Assembly: GCF_042453785.1 (NCBI RefSeq)
Contig: NC_091669.1
Location: 33,993,001 to 34,057,000 of the forward strand
Source: Malus domestica
Lineage: Eukaryota > Streptophyta > Magnoliopsida > Rosales > Rosaceae
DNA: 64,000 bases
Reading direction: 5' to 3'
Shown: in pieces, positions 44,701 to 55,533 of the stretch
How positions within the stretch are numbered: position 1 is the first letter of the stretch
How the letters are laid out: each line of letters starts with the position of its first letter
Translations under genes and position numbers: made by a program
The notes under the pieces: generated by a model
What the model saw: only the letters and a program-made list of their open reading frames with translations
Told to the model about the DNA's origin: nothing
Databases searched by the model: none

Positions 44701-47700
44701 CATTGAGAGTTGAAATCCATACTCGTAGAAGACTCTCGCACAAAAAAGTTTTTTCTTTATTTTCTAGTCCATTTGAATATTTTTCATACGTTCTTATTAT
44801 TATAATTTTTTACTTGCAAAGGTCCTTTGATAAAATGTATAAGCAAAATATAATGGCTAGAAATTTAGAAAATTCCATAAGTGAAAATTCTAATATACAA
44901 GAAATGGGATTGCGGAGATCCGTGAGGCAAAATGCGACAATAAGGGGAGCGGCATCACCACCACGAGTTTCCACCATGGGAACCACCGCGGTGGCTACCT
45001 CGGTAGCCACCCACGGCGAGGTCCATGGTGCCTTCACCACGGCCACCATGGGAACCACCGCGGTGGCTACTTCGGTAGCCATTCGTGGCGAGGTCCATGA
45101 AGCTTTCACCACGGCCCGAGCCGTGCCATCCAAGGCTCACGGTACCAAGACCACGACCCAAGCTGTGCCATCCAAGTTTACGTGGACCCAAGCCCAAGCC
45201 TCGCATTCACATGCACCGCGCATTGAGCAGCCTGCTTTCGTCGAGCAGCCCACTCCCGTGGCCCAGCCTGCTCTCGTGACCCAGCCTGCTCCCAACGAGC
45301 AGCACACTCCCGTGGTCCAGCCTGCTCCCGACAAGCAGCCCACTCCCGTGGTCCAACCTGCTTCCGTCGAGCAGCCCACTCCCATGGCCCAACCTGCTCC
45401 CGCCAAGCAACCTGCTCTCGCGGCCCAGCCTGCTCCTGCCAAGCAGCCTGCTCTCGTGACCCAGCTTGCTCACGACGAGCAGCCCACTCCCGTGGTCCAG
45501 CCTGCTTCCGTCGAGCAGCCCACTCTCACGGCCCAACCTGCTCCTGCCAAGCAGCCTGCTCTCGTGACCCAGCCTGCTTCCATCGAGCAGCCCACTCCCG
45601 TGGCCCAGCCTGCTCCTGCCAAACAGCCTGCTCTCGTGGCCCAGCCTGCTCCCGACGAGCAGCCCATTCCCGTGGTCCAGCCTGCTTCCGTCGAGCAGCC
45701 CACTCTCACCGCCCAACCTGCTCCTGCCAAGCAGTCTGCTCTCGTGACCCAGCCTGCTCCCGACGAGCAGCCCACTCTCAAGGCCCAGACTGCTCCCGTG
45801 GCTTTCCAAGCAGCCCAAGTCGGCCCAAGATTATCTCAACCATCTAGACTTACTATCGAGCCGGGAGCATTCTCACCATATTTTTTCGCAGATTTGACAT
45901 TTCCCAACTCAAATCTCGCGCTCGGAGTCTACCACTCTTCCACTGCCCAATGAGGTGCATTCCTTCCAAGCTCTTCCAATCCAAATGGCGAACAACACTT
46001 GTCTCGACAAGTCATAGAGTTGACGAGCGCCCTTGCACAACAGACAACCTTGGTGAATCAACTTTTACAACGCATCGGGATCCAATGTGCAGACGGACAT
46101 TTCTAGTAGCGTCCCGGCAAGCAGCCACTCGACCAGCCATGAGCCGAACATTTGGGCAGTGTACATTCCCGTCTTAGAGCGCGAAGGAGCATGCACTCTC
46201 GACTAGGCCCACGGAGGAGCATACATTCACGGTTGGGGTCATACTCTGATAGTCAACATGAACAACCTTTCGGGCAAAGTGTCTATTCGCAGGTAAGCCC
46301 ACAAGGAGCGCCGTCCACCTCACATCAGAGTAGGCAGCACGACGGACGGAGAGAAGCAGTCACTCAATCCAACTCAAGTTCAACCAGCAGCCTGCGAAGA
46401 ACTTTCTCGCCTACTAGGAACGCACCACATGCACTGCATCCGCGGCATAGACGAGCCAAACACATAGAAGAGCAGCCTAGACTAGCAAGTCATGACTGGG
46501 GGCAGCCGAGAGCTCCGCTACCCCAACAAAGGCAAATTCAGGAAGAAGTAGAGAGACTCTTGACCAAGCGATTACATGATTTCCAACGCAACGAGGTCAC
46601 CGACGAGGCACTACAACGGAACATAACCAACATAAGCAGGTCACCCTTCACGGAGGAGATCGAGCAGGCAGAGCCTCCACGCGAGTTCAGCATGCCACAT
46701 TTCACATCTTTCAAAGGGGATGAAGACCCAGAGAGACACTTAAAACGTTACCAAAGTGCAATGATCCTTTATCGAAACAACGATGATCTCATGTGCAAGA
46801 TATTCGCCACCACTCTACAAGGCGAGGCGCAAGATTGGTTCTACACCCTGCTGCCACAATCCATCCGGAATTTCTATGAACTTTCTTTGGTTTTCACCAA
46901 AGAATATTCATCCTATCGCTCGATCAAAAAGAAGTCTGACCATTTGTTCGACGTCAAGAAGAACCCAAAAGAGTCGCTTCGCAACTATGTGAGGAGGTTC
47001 AAAGTAGAGAAAGCAAAAATAGTCGGATGCAACGACTCGATAACTAGAGCAGCCTTCCAAAAAGGACTTCCAGCAGACCACCCGCTATTCGGAAAATTGA
47101 TCATGAAAGAAGATCTAACTCTGGCAGACTCTTTTGCTTTAGCAGAGAAGCATGCACTTTGGGATGAGGCTAGCCAATGCATATTCAAGGACTTGAAGAA
47201 GTACCCGACATCACCTCCCTAGAAGTAGCGGAGGACTTATTCGCATGTTTGACGGTATCTAAAGTAGCAATAAGCTCTACCATTATGCGAGAAGAGATGG
47301 AGGCCCGACTACCTGTATTCTACAGTTACCTGCAGTCATCATCATGACGCACTATTCCGCCGAATCTAAACCGGCGGCGATAAAGGCGTAGACCCTGGCA
47401 GATGCAAAGTTTTCTGACGAACGTAACAACTCGGCCCAACGATGCCCGAAGGCAGTCGATCACACTTTAGCCGCACATATTCCCTCAATGGAGATTTCTG
47501 GCATTCGCATGTCAACGGCGCATCCAACTACAAAGGCTCGTGAGCAGCCGTGGTTCGTGGCAACCGACTACTTCACCAAATAGGTGGAAGCAGAGCCCAT
47601 GACGACCACAATTCAGACGGACATAGAGCGCTTCATATGGAGGAACATCATTTACCGATTTGGCATCCCTTAATCCATCGTCACCAACAACGGCCTGCAA

Positions 47701-50700
47701 TTCGTTGGCAAAGATTTGGCGAAGTTCTTCAAAAAATATGGTATCAAGCAGCATATGTCCATGCCGAGATATCCTCAAGGCAATAGGCAGGCCAAAACAT
47801 CCAAAAAGATGGATCTCATCTGGGAAGGTCTGTACAAGCTCAGCAGAATAGGCGGCAAGAGTAATTATACCCCCGCTACCATGAAACGATAAAAAGATTG
47901 AAAAGTAGTGGAGCGCCTACAATCTGAAGAAGTACCATGTGTGACCTCCCACTACATCAAAGCCCAAAGACTCAAGAAGCTCGACGGGCACCACCTCACA
48001 AGTTGAGGACTATCCAGTTGTTATGCAGTTTCTACCTTACAGCTAAGTTCTCGTTCGTTTCACTCGTTTTTCAATGAGGAATTCAGAAGTAATCACAACT
48101 TGGCTCGGCTGCATGCTTATAACAACTGATCACTCCGGTACTTCAAAAGAAGACTGTGCCCTTCTTAGGGACCCATCGCAGGAATTGCGCCCCCCGAGGG
48201 ACCAACCATGCTCTCCAGTGCGAGAGGGTAAACTAATTGCTCTCCAGTGCGAGAGGGTAAACCAATTCCCCGACACCCATATGGGTCAGCTCTCCAAGAT
48301 GAGAGGATAAACTTTACACTCCGAATATCCAGACGTGGATGAGCCTGGCTGCCCTAGTATAACTAGATGCACGATGGCTTGCGCCGGGATTCCTAGAAGT
48401 AGCCGCAATGGTCTTTTTCAAGGCTTAGCTAACTGAAGGATTTTGGGTCTCTTGGCCTAATCCGTGGGGAACCGGGCCCTAGAGACGGAGAGGGCACATT
48501 ACGCAGTACATTCGATGGACGGCTGCCCTGGAATCCTAAAGCTGCTACCGAGTGCGCTAAGGTAGCCTACGGATTCCAGAAGACTGCCTACGGCTTGCCC
48601 TTCGAGCAGTAAAGCCGTGCTAGACTTATGCAACTGCACATTCTTGTGAAAGGTTAAACAAGCTAGCGCGCATATACGAAGTTTTATCCACTGCCGACAT
48701 GCTACGTAGTCGATAAGCTTCACCTCTGCCAAGCGCGGAACAACCTACACCAAGTCCTAAAGTGTTGTGATACTTGCTACGCAACCTACGAAATTGAAGA
48801 AAGTCAAGGTTAACAACCTAGTGGTTACGCGGACTTGTCTGCTACTGTAAGTAAGGCATCCGGCTGCCAACCCTATGGCTAACAACTTTGCAAAGTTCTA
48901 CACCAACACCTACGGCTGCATAGGCTACGCGAGCTTGTCTGCTTATAAAAAAGTAGCATGCTTGCCACTGGTCTATCAAGTCTAAAGGTTAGGGCATGAA
49001 CAAAAGAAGTGAAGATGAAGAAAAACGAAGGAAAACATGTTTATAAACAACTAGTAAAGGCCGAAAGAGTTCAAGCAAAACAAGAGCTACAAGGAAAAAC
49101 AAAGAAAATCCTAAAGGCTACCTAAAATATTACACTACAGCAGCTTGGACATCCCACGACTACTCGGTCGCCACACCTTCATTCGGCGCTTCACCCCCGG
49201 CTGCCCCAGTCTGGGCACTAACTTCTCCAACTACTTCACCAATGGAAGCCTTAAAAATAAAAGCAAGCAAGTCTTCTGGAGAAATAGAGAAGCTCATCCA
49301 TTCCCTTCTTAGCATAAGCAGCAAAACGAAGCTCAGAAATTGCAAGCTTACGATCTTGAATCTGAGGCGAATCAATCTCAGCAGCAAAGGGAGCAGGCTT
49401 TGGCGCCACTTTAGCAGCAGAGTCCACCTTACCACTCTTCATAATAGCAAGTCTCTACAAAGGTGAACCGAACTTGGCTCCCAAAGAACGTCCTGGTACA
49501 GACTTCGGCACTAGGGGCATGATAAAACCTTTACGCTGAGCAATCTTATCCACAATTGTACTAGCATTTCTCAACATGGAAGACGCCACATGCTCAGATC
49601 TAGCAGCCTTATTTTTCTTCCCATTGGAAGAAAAATGTCAATCACATACCTCTCAGTAGCAAGCGGACCCTCAAAAGCAGCAGAAGAAGTCTTTAGTTTT
49701 TTCTTAACTGGCATCTCATGAGCAGGCGGGGAAGATCTCTTCTTTCCATCTTCATTCATAGTAAGCTCCATGACAGCGATCAGACGAGCCAATGCATCTG
49801 CCTTGATCATCTTTACCTCCTCTTTCTGGAGCAGCCCACATTTCTTTCAGCAAAGAGGACTAAGCAGCCAACGACATTCATGTACTCAGCAAGGGAGCTC
49901 AACCCAGCATTCCAGCAGGCAGGAGGCCTGCATGCCCAACATTTCAGCAGCCCATGAGACCCGCAATCTCCTTATTTCTCTCAATCACCAGCCTGGCCCG
50001 AGTCAGGTCCAAGAGCCCAAAGGACATGAGCCATGCGGCTCGCTTAGCACTGCGCCCCAGTGCCACAATCCTCGACCCCAGCTGCACAAGCTACCCTTGG
50101 CTCAAGCCAAGCCAATCTACCCAAGCAGTGGTCCCTGCCACGACATCTCCTCAACCCATGCCAAGCCAACTCCTGGCCCCTGCCAGCCGACGTGCCGCAC
50201 CACCCCGACGGCTGCCCTGCAATAGCACTATCCAAGAAGAAGGCAAGAAAAATTAAATTTTTCTTACATCGGTGCGGCACGGAGAAGACGAAGAAATCAA
50301 CGAAAGACGGTCCTTTGCACGGGCAAGATGTAGAAAATTGCTAGATGAGGGGGAACAAATATCCTCTAACTTTCTCTCTCTTGTTGGGTAGAATAAATCG
50401 CTCTCCAAAGTTGATTTAATAACCCACTTAAGGTGGAATTAAATAGGCTTGGAGAGAAATTTATTTCCCTTTCCTAGAAGGATCTAATTTCCATTTAAAG
50501 AGAGAATCAACATGAAAATAGGAAACAGTCTTAAGTTTCCTAAAGCAAGAAAATCTCTACACCTGTTGCCCTTTCCTACAAGCAGCCCAACAGGTGTGGG
50601 GGCATTTGTGGAGCCAAAAATAATCACAAGGCGACACGTGGATTTTTGACAAAAAAAGACAAAACTACCCTTGAGGTATACCGGGATTCCTACGTGCAAT

Positions 50701-52495
50701 CAGCAGACAATTATCCTTCAACCAAGTCAAAAGTACCCAAAATAGGTATCAACTTAAAACCTAATTTATTCATATATTTCCCATTTCATTATTTAGCTAA
50801 TCAATTAGCTAAATAATATACTTATTCCTTTCATATTTCCTAAAATTGACTAATTAAGGGATTAATTACCTAATCAATCCCTTAATTATCAACTAAACCT
50901 CCAAATTATAACCAAAACCCCACTAGGGCCGGCCATGCCCTTTATTTTCTGTTTGTTGCTGCCATTTTCTCCCCCTTTTTATGACATTCAAATAGCTAGT
51001 TAATTAGGTTATTACTATTTGCTAATTAACTAGCCAATTATTTCCATAACTCCCCAAAATAACTAGCCCATTATCTCCATAACCCCCCAAAATAAATCAC
51101 CATTTCCTCTCCTATAAATTGGGTCCCATTTTCACAAAACACTAGTTCCAATTCTCTTACAAAAAATCCCAAATATTCTAAACACTATTTCTCTCTAAAA
51201 TTCTAACTTTGGCATCGGAGGTTCTTCGGCCAAAGCCCCCCCATTCATCGTGGGCGCGTAAGGCTCTTGGCCTTAACTTAAGGTGCTAGTTGTTTTGTAG
51301 GTGCAAAATCGTCCAAGATTGAAGCGGAGAAAATTTGCATCCACACTTTTTACATACCGGCGATGATTCTGATAGAAGTGATCAAGCTGGTAGTAAATGT
51401 AAACGGGAGATTTCATTTGTTTTGGAATCTGAAAAACCACCGGTAAATGCACATTTTTAGTAGCATGTATCATCATCCTAGAAAAGCAGAGAAACACTTT
51501 GCAAAATTAGCCTAAACTCAACACTGGCAGAGGATTGGACTTACAGTCACTCTCCTAATACATGTCTTGTTAGTTTTACTACTCTGAATATATGCAAGCT
51601 TATTATCCACATAATTAGGAGGAACGCAATCTTTATCATAGTGGTCGACGATTTCCACCACCTGCATGTTAAACAAGGCAAAGTTTGGTTTCAGGCTCAA
51701 CAATAATCAGCCGCCACCAGCCAACTTCATGATAAGCACTACATAAAGGAAACGAAGATATATTACATGCTCTGATGCAAATAAGGAAGCAAATCCAATT
51801 GGTAAAAAGACAATGCCGATTGCAACAAATATTAGTATGACCTGAAATCCGAAATGGAAACATATTAAGAAACCAAAACACACAAAACTGAAGGCAAAAC
51901 CTGCAACTGAAAAGAAAAATTCATCAAAATGTAGGGTAACCTATACCCATGCTGGTGTTAAAATTGGTTTGCAAGCTGGAAGCTCTTGCTGTGTGAACTG
52001 GGAATCTGAAATGCATCATAACAATGCACCAAGCATATTACTTTGGTTAGAATAACGCTTAAACGCCAACGGAAAAGGAGTGGATTGAACAATTCATAAT
52101 GCACAATGACAATCCAACTGCATCTATTTTTATCTGTTTCATAAATATATAGAAATATGTTGGTCGGGTTGGGGTTCCTCCACAAATCAAACAAATTACA
52201 CAATCAAGCGTCCAAATAAATGTTAACACAAAACAGAGCAATGAAATTTGAAGAAGAGAGATGCTTGGCTCCACATGATTATGGACGATTTGTACACAGA
52301 AATAGTGCGTGACAAATTCACGGAACTTCCGGCTTATGTTTGAAAATATTCATTTTATAAGACACATGCATTTATGCAACACAGAGGGAAAATGAAACAA
52401 AAGGGCAGTTAGAAAGGTATGAACGAACATTTGGGTCTTCTGGACTTCTTTTTGGTAGAGGAAGTTAAATCCGAGGCTCCATCTTTTGCATCCAT
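41758..52495 (-). CDS. ALIS: ALA-interacting subunit, CDC50 family (8 exons)
   Basis: Exons on the minus strand: 52,495-52,429; 52,005-51,947; 51,841-51,767; 51,661-51,545; 51,428-51,358; 42,799-42,502; 42,400-42,111; 41,821-41,758. All have GT-AG borders and join in phase to 346 residues, the family's usual length. ALIS proteins are the non-catalytic beta subunits of P4-ATPase lipid flippases (ALA), needed for their exit from the ER and for activity. Transmembrane segment 1 is VILIFVAIGIVFLPIGF (about 43-60). The long luminal loop has Cys pairs (DKDCVPP, NKTCIRR; DTCAPERY, IVPCGLVAWS) and Asn-glycosylation sites such as NKT. Segment 2 is LTVGGLCLFLAISFLLLYLF. The tail ends LGDTSYLSWNKGGPGG. 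Intron 5 is enlarged to 8,558 bp by a Ty3-gypsy element, but donor and acceptor survive, so the gene may still work. Confidence 0.93.
43950..44688 (+). repeat. Gypsy 5' LTR
   Basis: Starts TGTGGAGC, ends GCATCCACA. Contains GACACGTGG (about 43,976-43,984), a G-box/ABRE-like site, and a TATA-like 'cctataaattggg' near 44,454. 'TTGGTGCTTTCATTGAGAG' follows two bases after it and is the likely primer-binding site; I could not assign the tRNA. Confidence 0.92.
44652..45953 (+). pseudogene. 5' reading frame of the gypsy element with Pro/Gln-rich repeats
   Basis: A 433-codon frame overlapping the LTR end. A real start is more likely at an internal Met such as 44,835 or 44,853 (NIMARNLENS). Residues from about 195 onward consist of some 15 copies of a 12-residue unit (see the repeat entry), and the end, after SRLTIEPGAFSPY, is Gag-leader-like. 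It is in the same frame as the Gag at 46,152, with four stops (TGA, TAG, TAG, TGA) between, so both were probably one Gag originally. Confidence 0.6.
45231..45795 (+). repeat. 36-bp coding tandem repeat, about 15 units
   Basis: Each unit encodes a variant of QPAPxxQPTPVV or QPAPAKQPALVT. Units differ by substitutions but keep length, so the reading frame is preserved across roughly 560 bp. The long minus-strand frame over this stretch is just its complement. Confidence 0.9.
46152..47222 (+). pseudogene. Gypsy Gag, C-terminal part
   Basis: A 356-codon frame with the plant retrotransposon Gag domain. FTSFKGDEDPERHLKRYQSA is followed by CKIFATTLQGEAQDWFYTLL, then FTKEYSSYRSIKKKSDHLF and the ESLRNYVRRF block. 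It begins with repeated SMHSRL/SIHSRL motifs. The frame continues the upstream one but is cut off by stops on both sides, and no zinc knuckle follows. Structural protein of virus-like particles in intact relatives. Confidence 0.85.
47540..47850 (+). pseudogene. Gypsy integrase fragment
   Basis: WFVATDYFTK-stop-VEAEP (about 47,549-47,596) then IYRFGIP-stop-SIVTNNG and FVGKDLAKFFKKYGIKQHMS form the catalytic core of a gypsy integrase, with Asp of ATDYFTK and of the altered SIVT(D/N)NG region. Two stops and the lost second Asp (Asn here) make it inactive. Coming only 330 bp after Gag, it shows that protease, reverse transcriptase and RNase H are deleted. Confidence 0.8.
47851..49150 (+). other. 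Non-coding inner part of the gypsy element
   Basis: Contains short direct repeats such as 'ctctccagtgcgagagggtaaac' near 48,211 and 48,240. No long frame with a known family is seen. Confidence 0.5.
49160..49820 (-). pseudogene. Antisense reading frame in the gypsy element
   Basis: On the minus strand two frames, 49,810-49,571 and 49,442-49,251, are linked by open sequence encoding KIAQRKGFIMPLVPKSVPGR, interrupted by stops including one before RLAIMKSGK. Content includes basic, Lys/Ser/Pro-rich stretches (KKRSSPPAHEMPVKKKLKTS) and DSPQIQDRKLAISELRFAAY. The amino-acid usage looks coding rather than random. Antisense extra frames are known in some Tat-lineage elements; I do not recognise a specific function. 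At least 180 codons originally. Confidence 0.5.
50607..51345 (+). repeat. Gypsy 3' LTR
   Basis: Same 739-bp length and ends as the 5' LTR. Its terminus is 12 nt inside ALIS intron 5 (donor at 51,357). Preceded by a purine-rich 'aggtgtgggggcat' consistent with a polypurine tract. Confidence 0.92.
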
Positions 52496-53900
52496 CTCCA
52501 CGATCCCCTCTCTCTACAATGCCACTGTTATTCACACAAAATATTTGATCGATTAAGTAAAATTGGAAACAACCCTTTTGAAAATTTGGTAACTTCCTTT
52601 GTTCTCCAGCAAATTTGGAAGCATGGGAAGAAACAAAACTTTTGCTCTTTGTTCGTTAATCTGATATTCCAACCCACCCTTGTTTTATATTTTTTTAATG
52701 TTTTTTTTTTTGGTATTTTTGTTTCTTTTTTGGGTAGTTGATTGGTGATTTGGTGCGGAAGGTTGTTAGGGAAAAACAATGGAACGAAGGATATGATGTG
52801 GGTAGAGTGTTGTATTTTGGTTGTTTTTTTTTTCATTTTGCATGAGCGCAACACCGGTCTTGTAGCTCCTAAATCTCGAACTAGTCGTCCCACCATTCAT
52901 GTATGTTTATTCTTAGGCACTCTATCGACCTTTTCATCGGACTGCATCGAGAGGTTGATGTCCCTTTTTCTTCTTTTTATCCTATTCTTTTTAATTTACT
53001 AATTTATTTTCGGTTGTGGTAATTCTAAACGCTGGCTTTTCTCTTTATCGGAAATGATTTTCGGATTTGAGTTCCATTATTTTGGTCACTAAGTAACAGA
53101 TGATTCAGATGCTTACTCATTTGTTTAGTCTCTACTCTTGATATCAAATCAAATGTTAGTAACCATACATTCATTGGTTACCTAATGACCAAAAAAACAT
53201 TATTGCCACACACTTTTTATTTTATTTTTTTTAATTTTAATCTCTTTGTACTTATGCGATTGTTTGTATCCTTATGATTTATTGCTTCGCAAAAGGGGGA
53301 CAACTAGTGGCAAGTTACGGTTATCCACTCCTTTCGGGCCTAGAGAGGCTATAAGGAATTTCACCCTATCTGTGGCCACAGTTAAGCAGAATTTCTATTC
53401 ATTTAATTGAATAATTCAACGGTGTTCCACTTCCAAGTAACATTGAAAAAAGATATTTTTAATTACAAATTTTAATATTTAAAATCAAAATTGTTCTAAT
53501 TCCCAACATTGTTAATACAGTTTGAGTCTATTGACAGAGAACACAATTTTAAACCAATGGGGGATGCTTTCACATGAAAGAAGATGAGTTTCAGGAGAGA
53601 AAGACATTTTCCTTATTCTCTTGGATAAAAAGTAAATAAAGAGGGTGGAAATTAGCCGGTTAGTCAAGTCACTGTTCCACTATTTCTATTGGTGAGTTTC
53701 TTCTTCTAGTTGGTTTGTTTTTGAGAAATTTTATTTGAACCCAATTATCTTATCTTTACACCTAATTAAAAAAATTTGTCTACCAAACTTCTAAATTCAC
53801 CCTTAAATAAATAAAAAAGTAGAAACAATTTTATAAACCCAAACGCAAACAACAAAAATCTCTCTCTCTCTCTCACTCTCTCTACACCCATTTTATTTAG
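52496..53900. other. ALIS upstream region and intergenic DNA
   Basis: The first few hundred bases should hold the ALIS leader and promoter. No other gene is seen. A (CT)n run is at 53,863-53,882. Confidence 0.5.
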
Positions 53901-53904
53901 GGAG

Positions 53905-54130
53905 CTTTAATGAAAAGGGCTTGAACAAAGTTTAATTTAACCAAAAACCATCCTATATTATTATTTAATCAAAAGGGCTTCATATTTAATTATAAGGACA
54001 AAACTAATCTATTTCAGACTCACAACCATTAAACCCACATAGAATGAATTAAAAGCCCAAAACGAAACAAATTTTTTTTCCAGCCCCTGCCCTTAATAGA
54101 AATCCCATTCTGTCAGCCAATCTGTTAGAA
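53905..54130 (+). repeat. Left copy of a diverged flanking repeat
   Basis: 'aaaagggctt', 'aatttaaccaaaaaccat' and 'aatcaaaagggcttc' are echoed at 55,233-55,300 ('ccaaaagggcttaaaaac', 'ttttaaccaaaaaccatg') in the same orientation, so the gene-fragment patch lies between direct repeats. Confidence 0.45.
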
Positions 54131-54322
54131 TTAAACTTCTTTTTATTTACAAGTATGCCACTTTCTCATTAATCCACCAAACAGATATTAGTAGGTTTTT
54201 CACTCAAAAACTGCCTACCTCCTCCAACGAACCAGCTTCCTCTCACCTTGCGAGTTCTTCCGACTTCAGTCGGTTGGAATGAGATAGCGATTTGGAAGAA
54301 AGATTGGGCGGCCGAAGAGATT

Positions 54323-54503
54323 ATGTTGGAGGATCAGGTGGTGAACCTTCTGCAGAGGTACTTGGAGAACTATGTGATGGGGCTCAACAAGGAGGCCCTC
54401 TAGAACAGTTTGGCAAGGTGATGAGAAGTTAAAGGGCACTCAATGCACTAAAATTGAAAAAAGAATGTTTAAGAGAAGATTTCTTGGATCAGTGAAACTT
54501 AAA
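54323..54503 (+). pseudogene. VPS13-like gene fragment (N-terminus)
   Basis: MLEDQVVNLLQRYLENYVMGLNKEAL reads from the ATG at 54,323 and stops at TAG (54,401-54,403). This is very like the start of plant VPS13-type lipid-transfer proteins, where a membrane-contact bridge protein of several thousand residues begins ML-(E/D)-Q-V. After the expected exon end a second piece reads NALKL then, in another frame, FLGSVKLK, both expected within the next 60 residues of VPS13. The intron between them is absent or shortened. The identification is from memory of the family N-terminus. Stop and frameshift make it non-functional. Confidence 0.6.
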
Positions 54504-54679
54504 AGTGCGAGACTCACATCAACGTTTATGATTATGTTTTTTGTTTTTTTTTGGAAACTAGTTTATGATTATGTTTGGTCTTAATTATGTTTGGAAGTCT
54601 CATGCAATTTCCTTGGATCTATCTCATTATAAAATTGAACTCGTGTGTGTGAGTGCGTGTGTATATATATATATATAAT

Positions 54680-55215
54680 AAAAAATAAAAAATGAGCTTC
54701 CTCTCAAGAAATAGTCAGGAGATTACACAATAAAGTTTCCAAAATACTAGTGTTCCATTTAAGAAAAAAAAGTCACTTTTTATTGTGTTTGAGATAGTCA
54801 GGAGACTACACAACTTTTTATTGAGATAGTCAGTGATAGTCAGGAGATAGATCCAATAATTAGTCAGTGTTATATTTAAGAAATAGTTAGTGTTTCGTTT
54901 AAGAAATAGTCAATGTTTAGTTATATATATATATATTGAGATAGTCAGGAGATTACATAATAAAGTTTCCAGAGTACTAGTGTTCCGTCTAAGAAATAGT
55001 CAGTGTTTCGTTTACGAAACAGTGAATAGTCAGTGTTTAGTTTACGAAACAGTAATAATACTAGTGTTTGTTTGATAAATAGTCAGTGTTGAGTTTACGA
55101 AACAGTGATAATACTAGTGTTCCGTTTAAGAAATAGTCAGTGTTTAGTTTACGAAACAGTGATAGTACTAGTGTTCGATTTTGTTTACAAAACAGTGATA
55201 GTACTAGTGTTCGTT
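54680..55215 (+). repeat. Complex imperfect tandem repeats
   Basis: Units are built from 'agtcagtgtttcgtttaag', 'gtttacgaaacagtgata' and 'atactagtgttcc', repeated about eight times in variable order, with a short AT run near 54,922. 'gtttcgtttacgaaac' (about 55,004) is a near-perfect inverted repeat. It separates the two gene fragments. Confidence 0.8.
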
Positions 55216-55533
55216 TGATAAAAGGAAAACTAACCAAAAGGGCTTAAAAACTTTAAATTTTAACCAAAAACCATGTTAAAAGTTTATTTAATGGTTAGTA
55301 CAAAACCTAATATCAAATCAGCTCAATAAAATTGGCCCAACCAAAATAATTTATTGTGCTTCCAATTGTACCCTTAACATCAAGTTTCCTCGCCCGTTTA
55401 TTTGGTCCGTTTCCTTCATATGCAGAGAGAAAGTCTATAAACTCAGATTAATTTATGTAATTTTCTCATTACATCTTGCCATCATCTGATTTTCTCCATC
55501 AAACTCTGAAACACCCGAGAAGGCCTTCTAAAC

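Larger units (their letters stand above)
43950..51345 (+). mobile_element. Ty3-gypsy retrotransposon inside ALIS intron 5
   Basis: 7,396 bp with 739-bp LTRs (43,950-44,688 and 50,607-51,345), TG...CA ends and an exact duplication CTTTT (43,945-43,949 and 51,346-51,350). It is antisense to ALIS. By eye the LTRs differ by about 14 substitutions and two single-base indels (near 2%). Internally it has Gag with several stops, a truncated integrase and no recognisable protease, reverse transcriptase or RNase H, so it is non-autonomous. The Gag type and the antisense frame near its 3' end suggest the Tat/Ogre side of Ty3-gypsy; that is inference. Confidence 0.92.

Noticed and set aside
45231..45795. 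CRISPR-like regular array
   Set aside because: Units are contiguous with no unique spacers, encode protein in frame, and the genome is plant nuclear DNA.
45207..45818. Long minus-strand frame rich in Gly, Ser and Leu (203 codons)
   Set aside because: It is the exact complement of the in-frame 36-bp Pro/Gln repeat array, so it is open only because the repeat unit has no stop in that frame.
54680..55215. CRISPR-like or satellite array
   Set aside because: Modules vary in order and spacing and there are no constant spacers; treated as a complex tandem repeat.
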